From JAQBVV01 sp965249205 (lineage in GTDB: Bacteria; Acidobacteriota; Vicinamibacteria; Vicinamibacterales; UBA2999), in contig CBDFLL010000006.1 in assembly GCA_965249205.1 (NCBI GenBank), forward strand, positions 434,001 to 498,000: DNA of 64,000 nucleotides. Reading direction: 5' to 3'. The translations under genes and the position numbers were made by a program. Below, in pieces: positions 16,447-26,235 of the stretch. Position 1 is the first letter of the stretch. Each line of letters begins with the position of its first letter. The notes under the pieces were generated by a model, which saw only the letters and a program-made list of their open reading frames with translations, was not told the DNA's origin and ran no database searches.

Positions 16447-18095
16447 ATCGTGATCACCCAGTGACGGCCTTGGTCGAGCGGCAGTTCCTCGCACAGCCGG
16501 TCAATAAAGCCCCCGCCGTATCTGTTCAGAAAGTAGACGAATCCCACGTCTCGCTCCTGGGGGTGCCCGCCGGGGAACGCTTGCGCCTGCGCGTGCAGGA
16601 ACTGTCGCCTGACGGTTTCGTCCTTGCGCTTCACAGCTTGGAGCAGCTTTCCCCGGAACTTCTTGAGGTCATCCTGCATGCGTCCGCGGGTCGAGCGCGC
16701 AGCGGCGTCGAGGGTGGCATCGATTTTCGATGCTGCCCTCGCCACCGCGTCCAGGTGCCCGTCGACGGCACGGCCGGCCTCCTCGATCGATCGCTCGGCT
16801 TCGGGTGGGATCTGCGCGGCAAGCAGACGGTTCAACTCGCTTTCGTCCTGCGCGCGCAGCGACTCGAGCGGCAGCTCGTGGCGCGACAGGAACCGCATCG
16901 CATTGGCATCGAGAATCGTGGCCGAGCCGCGCTGGTGGACGAGGGGCATCGGCACGTCGAACGCCGCGTAGATATCCCGCAGCTGTGCGAGGTAGCCGAG
17001 TTCGTTCGGCCCGGCGACAAAGCAGCACGTGGGGAAGACCGTGTCCTGTACCACCGGCCGCAGGAGTACGTTCGGGCTGAACTCGGACGGATGCGTTCGC
17101 ACGCGCTCCAGCGTGGCCTCTCTGGTGCCGGCCGACTGGCCCATGATGAACTGGTCACCCTGCACACGAATACTCTCGCGCCTGCCTCCGAGGTGGAAGA
17201 GCGCCGTGTGGCTTTCCTGTGGCGTCACCTGCGCGTGATACCCCCGCTCCGTGAGTGCGGTGCCGGCCTCAGCGGCGAGCCGAGAGGTTTCTCCGGCGTG
17301 ATCGATCTCGCGGGCGAAGATCGCTGACACGAGCGGTTTGGCCGTCTCGTCAGACGAGTCAAAAACCACCAGTCCGCGCGGCCCCAGCAGTGATTCCAGC
17401 CACGTGCCGAACGCGTGCGCCATGCCGACGCCCGGTTGGTACGTGCGGCGAATTGCGTCGAGTAGCTCGGGACTGAATTCGGTGGTCGGTATCGTCGATG
17501 CCAGTGACGAGGTCGCGACGTTGACCGTATCGTCCAGCAGAACACGCGCGACAGGGCCTTCGCCCGCACCGGGCTGATCGCCGAGCGCGACCCGGACGAG
17601 GCCCAGGTCAGCGTCGAGCACGCCACAGGTCCTGACCTCGTCCCAATCGTGGTCCTCCGCGTCGATCCAGAAGACGGCCACCGTGGGCACGCCATGCTCA
17701 CGTGCGGTGCGCTCCGCCAGTTGGAGCACCGTCAGCGCCTTGAGCAATGTGAACAACGGCCCCCCGAATAACCCAGCCTGCTGGCCGGTAACGAGCGCGA
17801 CCGTGTTCGGATCGCGTAACCGCTCGGCCGCCGCGAGTGCCTCCGGTGAGGCGGAACGCGCGCGTTGTTGCGCCTGAATGATGTCGGCGACCGCGTCGTG
17901 CTGGCGGGCATGCCGTTGCGCGCGTGCGATCGCGTCGGACCAGGCCGACCGGTCCGTCGGATCACCGGCAAAGAAGTCAGCGACGCGCGCGAAGTCGAAC
18001 GCGTAGTCGGCAGCGAGACGCTTAATCCATGGGAAGCGCCGAATCTCGACGGAAAAACGAGTGGCAGTGCTGGAGAGATCTGACTGGGGGGCCAC
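16443..18095 (-). CDS. bshC: bacillithiol biosynthesis cysteine-adding enzyme BshC
   Basis: Adds cysteine to glucosamine-malate in the last step of bacillithiol synthesis. The 550 residues are close to the family length of about 540. Recognisable blocks: 'VALVTGQQAGLFGGPLFTLL', 'AVFWIDAEDHDWDEV', 'VVFDSSDETAKPLV', 'VLLRPVVQDTVFPTCCFVAG', 'AGPNELGYLAQLRDIYAAF', and a long C-terminal helical region ending 'FVYFLNRYGGGFIDRL'. The start is GTG at 18095. bshA and bshB are not in the window. The gene supports an organism using bacillithiol, such as Acidobacteriota. Confidence 0.92.
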   Translation of the reverse strand: MAPQSDLSSTATRFSVEIRRFPWIKRLAADYAFDFARVADFFAGDPTDRSAWSDAIARAQRHARQHDAVADIIQAQQRARSASPEALAAAERLRDPNTVALVTGQQAGLFGGPLFTLLKALTVLQLAERTAREHGVPTVAVFWIDAEDHDWDEVRTCGVLDADLGLVRVALGDQPGAGEGPVARVLLDDTVNVATSSLASTIPTTEFSPELLDAIRRTYQPGVGMAHAFGTWLESLLGPRGLVVFDSSDETAKPLVSAIFAREIDHAGETSRLAAEAGTALTERGYHAQVTPQESHTALFHLGGRRESIRVQGDQFIMGQSAGTREATLERVRTHPSEFSPNVLLRPVVQDTVFPTCCFVAGPNELGYLAQLRDIYAAFDVPMPLVHQRGSATILDANAMRFLSRHELPLESLRAQDESELNRLLAAQIPPEAERSIEEAGRAVDGHLDAVARAASKIDATLDAAARSTRGRMQDDLKKFRGKLLQAVKRKDETVRRQFLHAQAQAFPGGHPQERDVGFVYFLNRYGGGFIDRLCEELPLDQGRHWVITI

Positions 18096-18296
18096 CGGTC
18101 GGTACTGTTGCAGAGCGCCCCGCGCAGGTCAAGGCCGCGACTGCCCCGTCGCGACCGTCGGTACCTGACGATGCTCTGTGTAACGCATTGATGCGCCAAG
18201 AGTTCACGTGCTACGATTCCGGCCGGTGTGCGTGCGGCCACATTGAGTACTGTGTGCACGGTCCGCGTCGCGGGCCGCCGTCATGCCCTCGCTCGG

Positions 18297-18391
18297 GTTG
18301 GGCCAGATGACTGAGGTGTCTGCACCGGCTGTTCTCGGGATGGGTCATCCCGGGAATCCGCTCAAGGAGTTCCGCAACTGAAACGGCCAAC
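18297..18391 (+). ncRNA. candidate structured leader RNA of carAB
   Basis: Part of the 329-bp gap between bshC and carA. GTTGGGCC (18297-18304) can pair with GGCCAAC (18385-18391) with one bulged G, enclosing three hairpins: GGUG/CACC with a UCUG loop, a 10-bp stem UUCUCGGGAU/AUCCCGGGAA with a 5-base loop, and AGUU/AACU with a CCGC loop. This would be a four-way junction 33 bases upstream of the carA ATG. A weak hairpin (GUGUC/GGCAC, 18401-18419) could hide the start region. It does not match any riboswitch class whose core sequence I know. High GC makes chance pairing possible. Confidence 0.4.
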
Positions 18392-18424
18392 GAATCACAA
18401 GTGTCCTGAGCGACGGCACCGCGC

Positions 18425-19564
18425 ATGAACGCCATCCTGGCTTTGGAAGACGGCACCTCGTATCGCGGCGTGGCCGCCGGGGCGCAAGGCGAGGCTGCCG
18501 GCGAGGTCGTGTTTAACACGAGCATGACCGGCTACCAGGAAGTACTGACCGATCCGTCCTACGCCGGGCAGATCGTCACGATGACCGCGCCGCAGATCGG
18601 AAACTACGGTGTTGCGGCCGGTGATGCTGAATCGCAGACACCGCATGTGGCTGGCTTCGTCATGCGGGAGGCGTCACCGCTGGCGAGCAACTGGCGAGCA
18701 GACGGCACGCTTCGCGACTATCTCGTGCGCCACAACATCGTCGCCATCGCCGATATCGACACCCGGGCGCTCACGCGGGTGCTGCGCTCGGCTGGCGTGA
18801 TGCGCGGCGTGATCGCGACCGGCCACCCCGATCCAGACCAGCTTGTCGAGAAAGCGCGAACCATTCCACGCATGGAAGGGTCTGATCTGGTGTCGGGTGT
18901 GACCTGCGATCGCGCGTTTGCGTGGCGTGAACGCGCGTCCGCGTCGGATACTGCGGATCACGCGGCGTTCAGCCAGGCGCCGGCGCGACGCGCCTCCCGG
19001 CGACTGCGCGTGGCGGCGTACGACTTTGGCATCAAATGGAATATTCTGCGGCGTCTCGATGCGCATGGCTGCGACGTACATGTGTTCCCTGCGTCCGCGG
19101 CACCCTCCGACTTGCTGGCTCTTGAGCCGGACGGCCTGTTTCTCAGTAATGGTCCTGGCGATCCCGCGGCGCTCGAATACGCGATCGACAACGTGCGCGA
19201 CCTCGTCAAGGCGGACATACCGATGTTCGGCATCTGCCTCGGACATCAGGTGCTCGGCCTCTCCGTTGGCGCCAAGACCTTCAAGCTGAAGTTCGGGCAC
19301 CGCGGCGCGAATCACCCCGTCAAAGATCTCAGCACCGGCAAGGTGGAGATCACGTCGCAGAACCATGGCTTCGCCGTAGATCCGGAGACGCTGCCCGCTG
19401 ACGCACGTGTGACGCACCTGAATCTCTACGACGGGACAGTCGAAGGTTTCCGGCATACCACCCGGCCCATATTTTCGGTGCAGTATCACCCTGAGGCCTC
19501 CCCGGGGCCGCATGATGCGGACTACCTGTTCCAGCAGTTTCTCGAGTCGATGGAAACACGGTGA
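18425..19564 (+). CDS. carA: carbamoyl-phosphate synthase small subunit
   Basis: Glutaminase subunit that supplies ammonia to CarB for arginine and pyrimidine synthesis. The 379 residues have an N-terminal CPSase small-chain domain ('FNTSMTGYQEVLTDPSYAGQ', 'PQIGNYGV', 'DIDTRALTRVLRSAGVMRG') and a C-terminal class I amidotransferase domain with nucleophile Cys in 'FGICLGHQVLGL' and catalytic His/Glu in 'SVQYHPEASPGP'. The start ATG is at 18425 with no strong ribosome-binding site; a possible structured leader lies upstream. carB follows 12 bp after the stop. Confidence 0.97.
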   Translation: MNAILALEDGTSYRGVAAGAQGEAAGEVVFNTSMTGYQEVLTDPSYAGQIVTMTAPQIGNYGVAAGDAESQTPHVAGFVMREASPLASNWRADGTLRDYLVRHNIVAIADIDTRALTRVLRSAGVMRGVIATGHPDPDQLVEKARTIPRMEGSDLVSGVTCDRAFAWRERASASDTADHAAFSQAPARRASRRLRVAAYDFGIKWNILRRLDAHGCDVHVFPASAAPSDLLALEPDGLFLSNGPGDPAALEYAIDNVRDLVKADIPMFGICLGHQVLGLSVGAKTFKLKFGHRGANHPVKDLSTGKVEITSQNHGFAVDPETLPADARVTHLNLYDGTVEGFRHTTRPIFSVQYHPEASPGPHDADYLFQQFLESMETR

Positions 19565-19576
19565 CCCATCCTCCGC

Positions 19577-22500
19577 ATGCCTAAGCGTACCGATCTGAAG
19601 CGCGTACTGGTCATCGGCTCCGGCCCGATCGTGATCGGCCAGGCGTGCGAGTTCGATTATTCGGGCACGCAGGCCTGCAAGGCGCTTCGCGATGAGGGGC
19701 TCGAGGTGGTTCTGGTCAACAGCAATCCCGCCACGATCATGACCGACCCCGAGATGGCGGATCGCACCTACGTAGAGCCGCTGACGCCGGAGATGCTCGA
19801 GGCGATTATCGAGAAAGAGCGTCCCGACGCCGTGCTGCCAACGGTCGGAGGGCAGACCGCGCTCAATCTTGCCGTCGCGCTCGCGGAGCGTGGCGTGCTG
19901 TCCAAGTACAACGTCGCGCTGATTGGCGCGTCGATCGAGTCGATCAAGGTTGCCGAGGATCGCCTGCTGTTCCGCGACGCGATGCATGAGATCGGCGTCG
20001 AGGTGCCGGAGAGCGGCGTCGCCAAGACGCTGGAGGAGGCGCTGACGCTCGTCGAGGGGGTGGGCTTTCCGGCGATCATCCGGCCGTCGTTCACGATGGG
20101 CGGTGTCGGGGGCGGCATCGCGTACAACATCGAAGAGTTTCGCGAAGTGGCGGGCCGCGGCCTGGATCTCAGCCCAGTCCACGAAATTCTGGTGGAGCAG
20201 TCGGTCATCGGCTGGAAGGAATTCGAGCTCGAGGTCATGCGCGACGTGGCTGACAACTTCGTCGTGATCTGCTCGATCGAGAACATCGATCCGATGGGCG
20301 TACATACCGGCGACAGCGTGACGGTCGCACCGGCATTGACGCTGACCGACAAGGAGTATCAGCGGATGCGCGACATGGCGCGCCGCATCATCAGTCGGGT
20401 CGGTGTTGAGACCGGCGGATCCAATATCCAGTTCGGGATCGACCCAGCAGACGGTCGAATTGTCGCGATCGAGATGAACCCGCGGGTGTCGCGGTCGTCG
20501 GCGCTGGCGTCGAAAGCGACCGGCTTTCCGATTGCCAAGATCGCGGCCAAGTTGGCGCTCGGGTATCACCTCGACGAAATTCCGAACGACATTACCCGGC
20601 TGACGCCCGCGTCTTTCGAGCCGACGATCGACTACGTGGTTGTCAAGTTCCCCCGCTGGAACTTCGAGAAGTTCCCGCAGGCCGACAGAACGCTCACGAC
20701 GCAGATGAAATCGGTTGGGGAGGCGATGGCCATCGGCCGCACATTCAAGGAAGCGTTCCTGAAGGCGGTGCGATCGCTGGAAATTGGCAAGACGGGGAGC
20801 CTGTTTCCCGCCGGGCCTGACGACGCGTCCGACGACGCCGAGGACGAGACCGCGCTACGAAAGCGGCTGGTCGTGCCCAATGATCGGCGGCTGTGGGCGC
20901 TCTTCCGGGCCCTGCGCCGTGGGTGGAGCGCCGAGACGCTCCACGACTTGACGAAAATCGATCCGTGGTTTCTGCGGCAGTTCGTGGAGATCGAGGAACT
21001 GCGACGCATGTCGGCGCTGGGTGAGTTCCGCGACATATCGAGTGACCTGCTGCGCGCGCTCAAGCGCACCGGTTTCAGCGACGAGGATATTGCCGCCGTG
21101 CACGGCATCGGTCAGGAACTCGTGCGGCAGCGACGGGTGGAAGAGGGTCTCGTACCCGCCTACAAACGGATCGACACCTGCGCAGCAGAGTTCGAGTCGT
21201 TTACGCCGTACATGTACGGCAGCTACGAGCAGGCGTGTGAAGCCGACCCGACGCCCGTCCGGAAGATCATCATCCTTGGCAGCGGCCCCAACCGCATCGG
21301 GCAGGGAATCGAATTTGACTATTGCTGCTGCCACGCCGTCTTTGGCTTTCGCGAGGAGGGCTTCGAGACGGTCATGGTCAACTGCAACCCGGAGACGGTC
21401 TCGACCGACTACGACACGTCGGACCGGTTGTACTTCGAGCCGCTGACGTTCGAGGACGTCATGGCGATCGTCGATCGGGAGCGTGATGGCGGCGGCGACG
21501 TCTCGTGTGTCGTGCAGTTTGGCGGCCAGACCCCGCTGAAGCTGGCCCTTGCCCTGCAGGAGGCGGGCGTGCAGATCCTCGGCACGTCGCCGGACTCGAT
21601 CGATCTGGCGGAGGACCGGCGGCGCTTCTCGCAGCTGCTGTGGGACCTGGGCGTACCCCAGCCGGCCAGCGGCACGGCGGTGTCGCGCGACGAAGCTCGT
21701 GAGGTGGCCGAGAGGGTCGGGTACCCGGTCGTCGTCCGGCCCTCGTACGTGCTTGGCGGACGCGGCATGGCCATCGTGTTTGACTCTAGCGCGCTCGACC
21801 GTTACATGACTGGGGCGGTCGATGTGTCCCACGACCGTCCGGTGCTGATCGATCGGTTCCTTGAAGACGCGTTCGAATTCGACGTGGATGCCATGGCGGA
21901 TGCCAGCGGCGCGGTCGTGATTGGCGGCATCATGGAGCACATCGAGGAAGCGGGTGTGCATTCTGGCGACAGCTCGTGCGTCGTGCCCCCCTTCATGGTG
22001 GCCGAGCGGCACCTTGGCACGATCCGCGACTACACGCGCCGTATCGGACGGGCGCTGAAGGTCGTGGGCCTCATGAATATCCAGTACGCGATCAAGGACG
22101 ACACCGTCTACGTACTCGAGGTCAATCCCCGCTCGTCGCGCACGGTACCGTTCATCTCCAAGGCCACCGGTGTGCCGATGGCCAAGATCGCGGCGCGCAT
22201 TGCGGCCGGCCGCTCGCTGGCCGATCTCGGTCTCGTCGATGACCTTGAAGCGCAAGGCGTGTTCGTGAAGAGCCCCGTCTTTCCGTTCGTGCGATTCCCC
22301 GGCGTCGATACGATTTTGGGCCCGGAGATGAAATCAACCGGCGAGGTGATGGGTGGCGCTGACAGCTTTGGCGCAGCCTTCAGCAAGGCGATGATGGGGG
22401 CGGGCCAGTGCCTCCCCGAGCAGGGGCGCGTCTTCATCAGCGTCAACAACAGCGACAAGCAGACCGCGGTGCCGATTGCCCGCGACCTCATCGAGCTTGG

Positions 22501-22834
22501 GTTCACTCTTGCCGCCTCCCGTGGCACCGCGGCGTTCCTGCGGGTGCACGGCATCGACGTCGAGGTGCTCTACAAGGTGAACGAAGGGCGACCAAACATC
22601 GCTGATCGGATCGTCAACGGCTCAATTGACCTCGTGATCAACACCCCACTCGGCCGCGATTCCTTCTTCGATGATCGCGCCGTGCGACGAGCAGCAACCA
22701 TGGCGCAGGTGCCTTGTATCACGACGCTCACAGGCGCGTCTGCCGCCGTCAGCGCGATCAAGGCATTGCGCTCGCAGGCGCTGACCGTGCGATCGCTCCA
22801 GGACTACTACGCCGGCGTCGGGGCCGACGCGTAG
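19577..22834 (+). CDS. carB: carbamoyl-phosphate synthase large subunit
   Basis: Makes carbamoyl phosphate from bicarbonate, ammonia and two ATP. The 1085 residues have the duplicated ATP-grasp organisation. The first half contains 'GSGPIVIGQACEFDYSGTQA' and 'EMNPRVSRSSALASKATGFP'; the second contains 'GSGPNRIGQGIEFDYCCCHA' and 'EVNPRSSRTVPFISKATGVP'. The C-terminal MGS-like allosteric domain runs from 'GRVFISVNNSDKQTAVPIA' to 'INTPLGRDS'. It is intact and at full family length. Long minus-strand frames across it are shadows. Confidence 0.98.
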   Translation: MPKRTDLKRVLVIGSGPIVIGQACEFDYSGTQACKALRDEGLEVVLVNSNPATIMTDPEMADRTYVEPLTPEMLEAIIEKERPDAVLPTVGGQTALNLAVALAERGVLSKYNVALIGASIESIKVAEDRLLFRDAMHEIGVEVPESGVAKTLEEALTLVEGVGFPAIIRPSFTMGGVGGGIAYNIEEFREVAGRGLDLSPVHEILVEQSVIGWKEFELEVMRDVADNFVVICSIENIDPMGVHTGDSVTVAPALTLTDKEYQRMRDMARRIISRVGVETGGSNIQFGIDPADGRIVAIEMNPRVSRSSALASKATGFPIAKIAAKLALGYHLDEIPNDITRLTPASFEPTIDYVVVKFPRWNFEKFPQADRTLTTQMKSVGEAMAIGRTFKEAFLKAVRSLEIGKTGSLFPAGPDDASDDAEDETALRKRLVVPNDRRLWALFRALRRGWSAETLHDLTKIDPWFLRQFVEIEELRRMSALGEFRDISSDLLRALKRTGFSDEDIAAVHGIGQELVRQRRVEEGLVPAYKRIDTCAAEFESFTPYMYGSYEQACEADPTPVRKIIILGSGPNRIGQGIEFDYCCCHAVFGFREEGFETVMVNCNPETVSTDYDTSDRLYFEPLTFEDVMAIVDRERDGGGDVSCVVQFGGQTPLKLALALQEAGVQILGTSPDSIDLAEDRRRFSQLLWDLGVPQPASGTAVSRDEAREVAERVGYPVVVRPSYVLGGRGMAIVFDSSALDRYMTGAVDVSHDRPVLIDRFLEDAFEFDVDAMADASGAVVIGGIMEHIEEAGVHSGDSSCVVPPFMVAERHLGTIRDYTRRIGRALKVVGLMNIQYAIKDDTVYVLEVNPRSSRTVPFISKATGVPMAKIAARIAAGRSLADLGLVDDLEAQGVFVKSPVFPFVRFPGVDTILGPEMKSTGEVMGGADSFGAAFSKAMMGAGQCLPEQGRVFISVNNSDKQTAVPIARDLIELGFTLAASRGTAAFLRVHGIDVEVLYKVNEGRPNIADRIVNGSIDLVINTPLGRDSFFDDRAVRRAATMAQVPCITTLTGASAAVSAIKALRSQALTVRSLQDYYAGVGADA

Positions 22835-23019
22835 AGCGCGGATTTCACGAGCGCGAAGCTCTCGAATAACCGCGATGGCGGAATGTTAGTGTCGGCACTC
22901 GGCCAGCAGTCCCCTTCTACCCGCGGGAGCACCCCGACCGAGTAATAGGTACAAGTGAAATCCGCGTAGGCGTCGCAGAGCTCCCTGGCACCCGGGGCCG
23001 CTTTCGCAGAAAGTGCCAT
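22807..23019 (-). CDS. short unrecognised ORF converging on carB
   Basis: 70 codons on the minus strand from an ATG at 23019, overlapping the 3' end of carB by 28 bp. The composition looks protein-like in part ('DFTCTYYSVGVLPRVEGDCW', 'PPSRLFESFALVKSALYA') but no family is recognised and no promoter is evident. The carB-comEC gap (22835-23119) holds nothing else I can identify. Confidence 0.25.
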   Translation of the reverse strand: MALSAKAAPGARELCDAYADFTCTYYSVGVLPRVEGDCWPSADTNIPPSRLFESFALVKSALYASAPTPA

Positions 23020-23119
23020 CCCTCCGCCGATACGCGTGGCCACTCCTGCGATTCATTCCCAGTAAAGCCTTGTAAGACGCGACCCTCCGTGGTGCCCTGT
23101 CGTTTGCACGTGTCATTGC

Positions 23120-24950
23120 GTGTCGTCCGTCGGCCTGCTGTCGGGCCTCGCGATGGTCGCTGGTGCGGTGTGTGGTCTGAGGTGGGCAGACGCATCGTTC
23201 ATCGATGTCTCGCTGTCGGGTTGGACTCTGGTCCCGGTCGGGGTGACCGCATGGACCGCCTGGCTGTGCGGGCGTCAGGGCCTGACTGTCGGGCTGCTGG
23301 CGGTTTCGTTTTTCGGCGCTGGCGCACTGCTGGCGATCGACGCCAAGGACCGTGCGTTGCACTCCCCCCTGCGTGCGCTGCTCGATCGTGAGGTTGGCGG
23401 CTTCGCGATCGACACGCTCGGCCCTGGTGTTCGGCACGACCCGCTGCGGATTCGTGCTCGCCTGACGGAGGACGCCTCGCACGGGAGCGATGTCATTACG
23501 CTTCGCGTCTCGATCACGGCGGTGCACGTTGGTGGCGGGTGGCATGAGACTCGAGGCGACGTGTCGCTGTCGGTGGGAGGGAGCGCAGCGCGGGAGCACC
23601 TCGACGAATGGCGCGCCGGACGTCGTATCGAGGCGTGGGCGACGTTCCGGCGCCCAGCACGGTATCTGAACGACGGTGTGCCGGATTTCGAGCGCGACCT
23701 GGCGCTGTATGGGACGACGCTGTTTGGCTCCGTGAAGAGCGGACTACTCGTCGATCTGGTAGCCCGTGGAAGCCGTATCGAGGAGTGCGCCGCCCTGGTG
23801 CGTCGCCACGTGCGCGCATCGGTCCAGCAATGGGTGGGTCGCCATGATGGTCTGTCCGCGGCCATCGTGACCGCGGTACTCATCGGCGACAGAACCGGGT
23901 TGCCGGACGAGATCCGGCTGCGCCTCCAGAGAGCCGGCACGTACCACGTCATCGCGATTTCCGGTAGTAACATCGCCATCTTTGCCGGGCTGGTCCTGGC
24001 GATACTCCTGGTGTGCGGCGAGACCGGCCGCCGCGCCGCAATCGTCACGCTCATTCTGCTGGCGGCCTACGCGGAGGTCGTCATCGCCGGTGCGTCGGTG
24101 TGGCGCGCCACGCTGATGGCAAGTCTCTATCTCGGCGCCCGGGTACTCGACCATCGCAGCTCGCCATGGCACGCGCTTGCCTTCACCGCAGCGGTCATCG
24201 TCTGCCTGCGGCCACTCGACGTGCGCGACGCCGGATTCATCTTGACGTTCGGTGCCACGGCGGCATTGCTGGAGAGCGCGCGACGCGCAGGATCGGCCGC
24301 GGCGCTCGCCACAGTGTCCTCCAGAGTGCCTGCCCTGTCGTCTGCCACGGCGCCATCAGCTTTTCCGGCGGCCGCGCGGCGCGCTGCGCACTGGCTGGTC
24401 GCTTCGGTTGTGGCATCAATGGCGGTCGAGGTCGCGTTGATGCCGGTCGGCGCAATGGCCTTCTCACGAGTGACAAGTGCCGGCCTCATTCTCAATCTGG
24501 CGGCCGTGCCATTGATGGGGATCGTCCAGGTCGGCGGAATCATCGTCTCGTGCCTGGCCGATGTCGAGACGATCGCGAGGCCGGCTGGCTGGATGGCGCA
24601 CGCCGCAGCGAGCGGACTGGTCAGCAGTGCGCGGCTCGTCGATGTGGCCCCATGGATGGTCGCTCGTGTGCAGGCACCCTCGCTGGTGCTGGTGGCTCTG
24701 TACTACCTGGGCCTCGCGATCGCGTTGCTCGCGCGTGGGAGTTGGCGCGTCGGAGGAGCTGGTGTCTTGCTTGCGTCGGCAGTAGCCATTGCCACAGGCC
24801 AGCCCGCGGCGTGGCTGAGCGCGGCCGGTCGTCAGGGCGGACTGCGCCTCACGTTCTTCGACGTGGGCCAGGGGGACTCGACGCTGGTGGAGTTCCCGGA
24901 CCGATCGAGACTACTGATCGACACCGGCGGGATTCCTTTCGGGAGCGGCA
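23120..24950 (+). pseudogene. comEC: DNA uptake channel protein ComEC, 3' truncated
   Basis: Inner-membrane channel for single-stranded DNA uptake in natural transformation. GTG start at 23120; multiple TM segments at the N-terminus, an OB-fold DUF4131-like part, the Competence core ('VLIGDRTGLPDEIRLRLQRA', 'GTYHVIAISGSNIAIFAGLV') and the beginning of the metallo-beta-lactamase-like domain ('LRLTFFDVGQGDSTLVEFPD', 'LLIDTGGIPFGSG'). There the similarity stops at about 24950 and the frame runs into foreign sequence to 25087. About 200 C-terminal residues, including the HxHxDH region, are missing, so the protein is unlikely to work. Confidence 0.8.
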
Positions 24951-25068
24951 GCACTTCCACCTGGCTGCCGCCGTCGCGTCGCGCATTCCGGTCGTCCGCA
25001 TCTCGCGCCCCCGCGGACGGGACTCCTTGGATGAGCTTGTCGACCGCGTGGAGTCAACGCTTGCGTAA
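24951..25068 (+). pseudogene. 3' fragment of an unrecognised gene upstream of the cyclase
   Basis: Past the comEC break, another frame reads 'HLAAAVASRIPVVRISRPRG' and 'RDSLDELVDRVESTLA', then stops at 25068, only 16 bp before the next start. It looks like the genuine C-terminus of a gene that stood in an operon with the cyclase at 25084. I do not recognise the family; a kinase or other tailoring enzyme of a RiPP cluster is possible but not shown. Confidence 0.45.
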
Positions 25069-25083
25069 AGGTCGCTCTCGTTC

Positions 25084-26235
25084 ATGAGCGGGATCTTCGG
25101 TTTGACTCGTTTTGACGGCGCACCCGTCACGTGTGAAGAGTTGGACGCCATGCGTCGTGCGATGGAGCACTGGGGTCCGGATGGTGTGCGCTTCTGGCGC
25201 GACGGCGCGGCTGGACTGGGTCAGTGTCTCATCGCCGACACGCCGGAGGCGTCCTACGAGACGCTGCCGTCCTACGAGAGCGAGAGTCGCGTTGCGTTCA
25301 CAGCGGAGGCGCGCCTTGACAATCGCGACGAGCTATTCGAGGCGCTGGGCGTGGACCAGCCAGAGCGAGCAGCGATGGCTGACGGCGAGCTGATGCGGCG
25401 CGCGTACGCGCGATGGGGAGCGGATTGCCCGTCTCGATTGTTCGGTGACTGGTCGCTGGCGGCGTGGCATCCGTCCGAGCGAAAGTTGTTTCTCGCCCGC
25501 GATCACCATGGCAATACGTCTCTCCACTACGTTTCCGAACACCAGCGTTTCGCGTTTGCGTCGGACCGACGAGCGTTGCTCGTGCTACCGGGTGTCTCCA
25601 GGCAACTGAACGAACTCTTCCTCGCGCAAATGCTCGTGTCATGGACGGCGTATTACGGCGCCGCCACCGCATACCGTGACATTTATCGCCTGCCTCCCGC
25701 ACACGCGATGCTGGTCACTGCCGAAGAGACACGCGTGTGGCGATATTGGCACCTCGAGCATGCGCCGGACGTACGGATGGCGACGATGCACGACTACGCC
25801 GAGGGGCTGCGCGAGCATCTCCATCAGGCGGTCAAAGTCCGACTGCGAAGCGCGATGCCTGTGGCCGTCACTCTGAGTGCTGGCCTGGATTCGGGGTCAG
25901 TGGCCGTGCTTGCGGCGCACGAGCTGGCGGCTACGGGCCGCAGCCTCACGGCGTTCACATCTGTACCCGTGCACGCCGTCTCGATGCCAGATGCCGTGCC
26001 GAATGAATTCGCGCTCGCGTCCGCGACCGCTCGGATGGCGGCCAATATTCATCACGTAGCCGTCGGGAGCGTCAGCCACGGGCAAGTGGATGGCATCGAG
26101 CGGGGCCTCGACATCCACGGAGAGCCCGTACTGGCGGTCGGGCACTGCCCATGGGGCGTGCCGCTGGTCGAGGCCGCTCGCGGCCACGTGCTGCTGACTG
26201 GGCAGGGCGGGAACGCGAGTATCTCGTGGCCGGGC
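25084..26235 (+). pseudogene. asparagine synthetase-like lasso peptide cyclase, 3' truncated
   Basis: N-terminal class II amidotransferase-like domain starting 'MSGIFGLTRFDG', followed by the start of the ATP-pyrophosphatase domain with 'LSAGLDSGSVAVLAA' (PP-loop). Catalytic Cys2 is Ser, so it cannot hydrolyse glutamine; this is typical of lasso-peptide macrocyclases, which use ATP to join a side chain to the N-terminal amine. The block 'LLTGQGGNASISW' near residue 380 is also typical of that group. Right after it (about 26235) similarity ends; the frame continues only to 26346 in unrelated sequence. About 200 residues are missing. The PqqD-like gene at 33474 is the expected partner. Confidence 0.75.

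Noticed and set aside
18096..18424. Known riboswitch (TPP, SAM, SAH, glutamine, fluoride) before carA
   Set aside because: None of the conserved core sequences of these classes is present.
18674..22255. Long minus-strand frames of 631 and 466 codons across carA and carB
   Set aside because: Antisense shadows of highly conserved intact genes; no family match.
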